Positions 58,778 through 64,000 of a stretch of DNA of 64,000 nt are shown in pieces (position 1 is the stretch's first letter; every line of letters starts with the position of its first letter). Source of the stretch: Azolla caroliniana. Taxonomy: Eukaryota > Polypodiophyta. Made by a program: the position numbers and the translations under genes. The DNA is taken from positions 18,104,001 to 18,168,000 of the forward strand of contig JBHGNT010000010.1 of NCBI GenBank assembly GCA_043228905.1, in the 5' to 3' direction. The notes beneath the pieces were generated by a model. That model saw nothing but the letters and a program-made list of their open reading frames with translations, had not been told where the DNA came from and did not search any database.

Positions 58778-59561
58778 TGTCGCGTTGTTACGCGCGTGCG
58801 TGGAGAAAGGCGGGACCACGGGGGCCTTGGACTAGGGAGTGACGGAGCGTAGGAAGTCGTACTTCACCGTTTCCGGGGCATCCCAGAAGCACACCGGAAG
58901 CAACCGAAGGGAGGGAGAGAGAGAGAGGGAGCGCGCGCTTAACACCGACTCACGCACACACACGCACACACACACACATGCCGACCCGACTCACGCCCTT
59001 ATGTACAGGAAACGCAGGAAAAGGGAAGCACCCGACACCAACAGAGACGCGAATATACACAGACAGACGCAAATGTATATTTAAAAGGAAGAATACATTC
59101 CCGGCTTCGAGCCGGACCAAGGTAGGTTACAACAGTCATCTGCTGTCAAGCCGCCGTCGGGGAGCTCTCGACTCGTCGCGCCGAGCGGGGTCTTGCACAG
59201 GAGGCCGAGCCAAAGCAAACCCTAAGCAAAACACGAAGGGGAAAGAAGAAGAAGAAGAAGAAGAAGAAGAAGAAGAAGAAGAACTAACCCTAAATCTAAC
59301 AGTATACCCTCTAACGCAAAAATGGGCAACCCCCTCACAAAGGGCGCTCCCTTCCTTTTATAGAACAAGGAGAGGGATCCGTTACAACGTGGGATAAATC
59401 CCGACTTACATGGGATCGTCTCCCGACTTGACTACTCTTCGGCGCCATAAAGGCGCCCTCGTTATTCACACTAAATGTACATGGGTGCGTACACACGCTG
59501 CACCCCGCCGATGTAGCCAATGTTTCCCGATTTCCGCCTCTGGCCGAAATTCTTCACGACA
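58778..59561 (-). repeat. LTR of a minus-strand gypsy D/G superfamily element
   Basis: On the minus strand TGTCGTGAAGAATTTCGGC to CGTAACAACGCGACA, 784 bp. A TATAAAAG box lies near 59355, with CA and GAA microsatellites. Directly to its right is TCCGCCCCCACCTAACCG, the complement of the same PPT used by gypsy D, so this is the 3' LTR of an element whose body lies to the right. Confidence 0.82.
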
Positions 59562-61015
59562 TCCGCCCCCACCTAACCGCACGTCCACCGGTACGTGCCA
59601 AATCCGGTGAAGGGTGAGAGATTTGGGCCCGTGAGAAACCGGTCTTCCGTGATCCGCATCCCGGATCGCTGCTGGTTTGATCCGTCAGCTTCGATTCTTC
59701 CTTCGCGCTTACCTCCCCGTAGGCTCGTTCGTCCTGTCGATGGGTCCTCTGCCGCAATCTCCGTAGTACGTGTACTTCCGTTGGCCCTTGTTCGGCCGTA
59801 TGAACGCCCCGCTTCCCGCCGTATGCTCGATGTCCTTCGCTTGAGGCATGCCCGTACTGGCCCGCTTGGCCTCCGTTGATCATTCGTGATGTCCTGATTG
59901 TCGTCCCATGTTGTTTCGCGTTGCCATCGTTCTCTCGCCGCCACCTTCCTTCTCCATGGTCTTACATCGCCACGTCGGCTCGAACCGCCATGGTCTCCTG
60001 AATAGTGTGGAGGATCCCTTTTTGGCCTCCTACGCGCTACCTCCGAACCGCGCAACCTATCTCCGCGCTCGCCTTTCCGCTCTAGCACCTCCGTGCGCCA
60101 CATACCCTCGTCTGTTGTTTGGCACCGCCTGTGCCGTACTCCGGTTCATTGCACGCCTTGTCGGCCCCTTTCCCGGCCAGATCGGGCATCGCCGCTCACC
60201 CGCATACTGGTGTCCTCCGCATCCGAGGAACACCCCGTAGTAGCCTACTTGGCCCTTCCCGTCTTCGTGTTGTTGCAACAGGTCCCGAGTCTTCCGCTTG
60301 CCGTCGTCCCCTCGCCCCACCAGCTTGTCACCCCGGCTTGCCGTGTAAGTCTTCGCTACTTCGACGGAGCTACCGAGATCTACGAATCGAGTGTGGAGGA
60401 TCCTCCTCCGGCCTCTCTTGCCATCCCCTGACTCCGACCTTGTGCAGTCCACTAGGCACCCGTCACCTCGTTCGCGGCACCTCCCTTGTGCCGTCTTCCG
60501 ATTCCTTTGTTCGGCACCGCTTGCGCCGAACGCCGTCCCGTAGTCACGCTTTGATCCGGCCCGCGTTGGCCACTAGCGAGACTCTTATTCCGTCCCAGGT
60601 GTGCCTTTCCGGCCCGACACACCTCCTTGTGTTTGCCCCTACCAGCTACTTCCGAAACCGTAACCGGCCAGTGAGGGTTCCACACTTCGTCCGCCCCGTC
60701 TTATCGACTCTCGATCCGCTACCTCGTGTCATTGGGTCCCGTTCCCTGCCGCCACCGTCCTTCTCCCTAGGTCGCACGTTGCCACGTTGGCCGAACTGCC
60801 GGAGTCTCCGGATCGGTGTGAGGGTCCCATAGGACCTGTCTTTGTTTCATCGCTTGCCGAGATCGGGGTGTCTTTTGTCGGAGTCCTTCACGACTCTCCT
60901 CGTGTCTTCCGCGTAGTCGGGTCCCGTTTCCCACTGCTACCAACCTTCTCTCTCGGTCTCATGTTGCCACGTTGGCCGAACTGCTGGAGTCTCTGGATAA
61001 GTGTGGGGATCCCGT
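59562..61015 (-). mobile_element. Repeat-bearing internal DNA of a minus-strand gypsy-like element
   Basis: Begins with about 45 bp matching the PPT-proximal region of gypsy D, then diverges. There is no pol or integrase. It contains four diverged copies of a unit like GCCAC.TTCCTTCTCC..GTGTGGAGGATCCC (about 59938, 60346, 60751, 60940) and words GGCACCGC.TG.GCCG (60121, 60515). Open frames here are arginine-rich and look fortuitous. It could be a non-autonomous derivative. Its left LTR is intact; the body is cut at 61016 by gypsy G. Confidence 0.55.
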
Positions 61016-61663
61016 TGTCGTGAAGAAAACCGTCCCTTAGCGCAATCGGTGCATAGAGCGCGTGAACCAGCTCTTCACGCGTGCGCGCCCTTAATGTATA
61101 TAGTAGGGAATTAGGTACATAGGTATATCCTGGGTAGTTAGATTCGGTAGGTAGGAAGTAAATGAGGGAGACGGCTCCCTTCTTGACGCTATAAAGGAGA
61201 GGGAGACGTAGGGAGAAGGGATCGCGCATTGAGGAGGACGAAGTGCTGTCGGACCGTAACCGAACGCTTCTCCTCTGTTTGTTCTCTGTTGCTCTTCTCT
61301 GTAGGTTTTCGGGAGGCTCGCGCTGCTTCGAGGAACGCCCGTGTGCTTCCGGCAGCACCTCCATCCTACCCCCTTTCGTGTGCAGACGAACAAGCATGAC
61401 ATCTGTTTGCCGGCCTGTTCGGTTGTAACCGCTCGCGTGCTCTGTTGTTTTTGGTGTCATATGTTAATATACAAACATTCGTGTTTCTCTGTCTCTGTGC
61501 CCATTCGTGTTTTCTGCGTTGACGGGCCGTGCCCCTATGTTTCTTTGCTCATACGTAACCGGTTGTCTCTCTCTTTCTCTTTTCCCTCCTATCACCTGCT
61601 CTTCGGTTCGAGACCCTGGTGGTCCCGGCTCGTTTCTCCACGCACGCGCGTAGCAACGCGACA
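61016..61663 (+). repeat. 5' LTR of gypsy G
   Basis: TGTCGTGAAGAAAACCG to AGCAACGCGACA, 648 bp, TATAAA at 61190-61195. It shares both ends and several blocks with the gypsy D LTR but is clearly diverged from it in between. Confidence 0.88.
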
Positions 61664-61684
61664 TCTTTGGTGAACCCGACGTGA
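61664..61684 (+). promoter_or_regulatory. Primer binding site candidate of gypsy G
   Basis: TCTTTGGTGAACCCGACGTGA directly after the LTR, matching gypsy D in the same position. Confidence 0.7.
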
Positions 61685-61707
61685 ACAAGGCGGCAGAGGA
61701 GCAGAAG

Positions 61708-63832
61708 ATGAGGGGGTCGGATCTTGTAGAGGCCATGGCTTCGGCCGTGGACCGGATAGTGGGCGCGCAAGGGCACCGGCGCCCTTGACAGGGCTATTGA
61801 GGCGATCGTCGGTATGATCGGCCGGTTCAGTGGAAAGGATGCCACGAGTTATTTGGCGTCCTACCGGGCGGAGATGTTGATGAGGGATATTCCGGAGGAG
61901 AGGCGTCTTGCCGGATTCCCTCGAGTGGCGATGCCGGGCATCCATGCGGAGGTGCTCGAGGTCCGGGCGGAGAGCCGGACCTGGGAGGAGTTCGAAGGAC
62001 GGCTCCTGGAGAAATACGGGCTGGATGACGCGCTTCGACTTTCGAAGCGGGGCTTCATGGAGTGGGTGGAGTCCCCCGACAAAGGAAGAAATGCGTCGGC
62101 ACTCCTCCGAGAGTTTGAGGATCGCTTTGCGCGCCTTTCGGCGCTCGATCAGACCGTTCTAGACACAAGTCGTGTCCTACTGTTTGTCAAATCGGTTGAC
62201 GCACGGGATCGGGAGCAAGTGGGCTCCTTACTGGAAACCGAAGACGGGCTGACGGTCGACTGGGCTGCAGTAAAAAGAGTCTGCGGTCGTTTTGACAAAC
62301 GGTGGGAGTGGGCTGATATAGGGGCGACCGGGGCGGGTCCTGTTGTAGCAATGAATCTTGAACCGATACCGCAGGCGCGACGGGAAGAGACCCGGGAGTG
62401 GCTCGAAACCGGTTCGGCTTCGACCGATGTGGTCAGAGGCTCGTCCGGGGGGACAACTTTGGAGAAGTTGACACGGGCGGTAAAGGATCTCCAGATCGCC
62501 CAAGCTCAGAGGGAAGGTGGCGAACAGGCTCGTGACCGACGGCCTTTGGCAGGAAATAGGTGCATGTGGTGCGACGAGGTCGGCCACATCCGGAAAGACC
62601 ACGGGGACTTTGCGGAGGCTTTGAGAAGCCGGGTAGTGTACCTATGGGAGGGTCGGGTGCACGCCAGCGATACCCGGAGGGCGTTGAACCGAAACGACGG
62701 GCGAGGAGGAATGAAAAGGCTGATGGAAGAGGCGGCGGCCTGGCACGCGGAGACCGTCCACTACTCAGCGTCGGCCGGTATTCGGGTCGGAGGCAGCGAG
62801 GCCCGGAAGGAGAGCAAAGCCGGGTTTTGGCCGACGGTGCTGGAAGGCCTCGCCGGTGCCCGACTAAAGAAAGACGGGGCGGACCACGCGGAGAAGCGGG
62901 TCCAGGGGGTAACCGGGTGGAGTGACCCAATCGAAGAAAAGATGGGTTTCGTAGAAGCAGCTTGCCAGAACTACGAGGCTCTAGTTGAAGTCAAACGGGT
63001 AGGTAAAACCGGAGGGGCCAGACCCTCACAAAGATACGAAACCCGATTCGGGCCGAAACGGAACGAGGCCTGTGAGTCCAATGCCCGGGATAACCACAAG
63101 AAGGGCGGATACCGTTTGGGCACGGAGATCGAAAGGACCACGAACTTACGAAAGGTCCTGGAAGAACGAATCCTCGACAGCAAGGTGGAACTGTCGTTGC
63201 AGGAGGTGCTCGGAATCGCCAAGAAGGAGTTCCATGACTCCATCGTAGACTTGGTGAAGAGGAAGAGGCTGTCGACGGAGGCAGAACCGGAAAGGCCGGT
63301 GGAGGTGCGGACGACGCACATAGAGGACATGGCGCTGGAAGACGAGTGGGCGGAGAGCCACTATTCGAGGCCACACTGGGCCCGAGCGACCACGGAAACC
63401 CCGGTGAAGATCGGAGATGTTCAGGAACCGGTGGTGGCGCTGGTGGACCACGGTTCGGAAATAAACCTGATGTCCATGGATTTCTACAAGAAGGGGAAAT
63501 GGCCGATCAACACTAAGCACGGGTGGAAGATACGGGCGGCGACGCGCGCCACCGAGGAACGACACGGGGCCTGCCCAAACGTGCGAGTCAAGATCGGCGA
63601 CATCGAGATAGACCAACACTTCTTTGTGCAGGAGACGTCCTCGCACCCGGTCATACTGGGAGAACCGTACATTACGACAGCGTGGATGGAGACCAAGGTG
63701 CTGGACAAGGGGTCGGCTTACGCAAGGGTCAAGAGTCAGGACGGGCGTCATTCGGTCCAATTCCTGACGGTGCGACCGAACCACGAGCGAAACCGCGAGT
63801 CCCTCGGTGGCGAGAACCGAGAGGATTTTTAG
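61708..63832 (+). pseudogene. Gag-PR of gypsy G
   Basis: ATG 61708 (MRGSDLVEAMASAVDRIVGA) parallels the gypsy D gag start, but two bases are missing near 61760-61775 relative to D, so the frame is lost; it is open again from 61814 to 63832 (672 codons). This single frame covers the capsid-like region, a zinc knuckle CMWCDEVGHIRKDH (last Cys replaced by His, about 62561-62602), and the protease VALVDHGSEINLMS (DHGS at 63446-63457). No stop separates gag from PR, unlike D. It ends ENREDF, T5 (63826-63830), TAG. Confidence 0.85.
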
Positions 63833-64000
63833 AGAGGGCTGTCAAGGCGTGGGGCCGCGACAGTCCGGACAGTCCGGGAAAACCCCACAAATGTACGATA
63901 GAGGCGAAACCGAAGAAACCTTGTACCATAAGTAGGAAGTTTTGTTTCTCCGACAACAGAGGGTGTACGATAGTCGGCGTCGTAGGCCGAGAAAAGACAA
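63829..64000 (+). CDS. Start of pol of gypsy G, -1 frame, partial
   Basis: In the -1 frame relative to PR the sequence is open from the T5 run to the window end, reaching TIVGVVGREKT, which matches the beginning of the gypsy D pol. The codon matching the D Met is ACG here. A 30-bp in-frame difference from D (about 63896-63930) keeps the frame. RT lies beyond the window. Confidence 0.65.

Larger units (their letters stand above)
61016..64000 (+). mobile_element. Gypsy G, 5' half (continues past the window)
   Basis: Plus-strand sister of gypsy D: LTR, identical-type PBS, gag, PR and the start of pol. The coding parts are highly similar to D. It has a frameshift in early gag and an altered zinc knuckle. 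Confidence 0.9.

Noticed and set aside
59573-60103. 176-codon arginine-rich minus-strand ORF
   Set aside because: GC-rich non-coding repeat region; amino acid composition and overlapping open frames on both strands suggest no coding.

Overview
The window is plant nuclear DNA: two spliced, GT-AG-type protein genes of plant families sit at the left end, and most of the rest is a nested pile of LTR retrotransposons. No rRNA, tRNA, operon or CRISPR array was seen. The species cannot be named from the sequence. The many (GA)n tracts and the large TE fraction suggest a TE-rich seed plant.

Region 1 (1-8415, + strand) holds a complete RAD5A-type DNA-damage-tolerance translocase. I could assemble 20 exons with compatible phases into an uninterrupted reading frame of 1105 codons: N-terminal UBA-like segment, HIRAN, SNF2 N-lobe, RING finger, helicase C-lobe. 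Its introns carry a minisatellite, two hairpin-type insertions, a repeat that copies a splice donor, and a dead Ty3/gypsy fragment. Region 2 (8416-11887) is intergenic. Region 3 (11888-14738, - strand, convergent with RAD5A) is a DUF1639-family gene full of microsatellite-encoded amino acid tracts, with a duplicated upstream region. 14.8-22.4 kb is SSR-rich and AT-rich intergenic DNA without a recognisable gene.

Region 4 (22404-28063) is a decayed Ty1/copia element (+) with a foreign solo LTR in its RT. Then comes a LINE endonuclease relic (28.86-29.59 kb).

Region 5 (29605 to about 58777) is one old Ty3/gypsy element on the + strand (host element E): 5' LTR, PBS, leader repeats, gag, protease, RT/RNase H, integrase, then a second retropepsin-like domain, a 283-bp duplication, a hairpin minisatellite and a plant-mobile-domain-like ORF. 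It has been split by copia A (32106-37576, intact 1357-aa polyprotein, identical-looking 678-bp LTRs, perfect GATCG target duplication), solo LTR C (39727-40846), gypsy D (41958-48940, 638-bp LTRs with only about 5 differences), truncated copia F (about 49835-53665) and a solo copia LTR (56824-57654).

Region 6 (58778-64000) has a minus-strand LTR, 1.45 kb of repeat-bearing internal DNA, and the 5' half of gypsy G (+), a sister of gypsy D. D and G form the most unusual family here. The protease motif is DHGS and gag and protease share one frame. Pol follows in the -1 frame after a T5-TAG sequence, and that frame stays open in both copies. Pol and integrase look to me more like Ty3/gypsy elements of basidiomycete fungi and early land plants than like the usual angiosperm lineages. 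The host element's downstream retropepsin-like and PMD-like ORFs are the second item worth following up.
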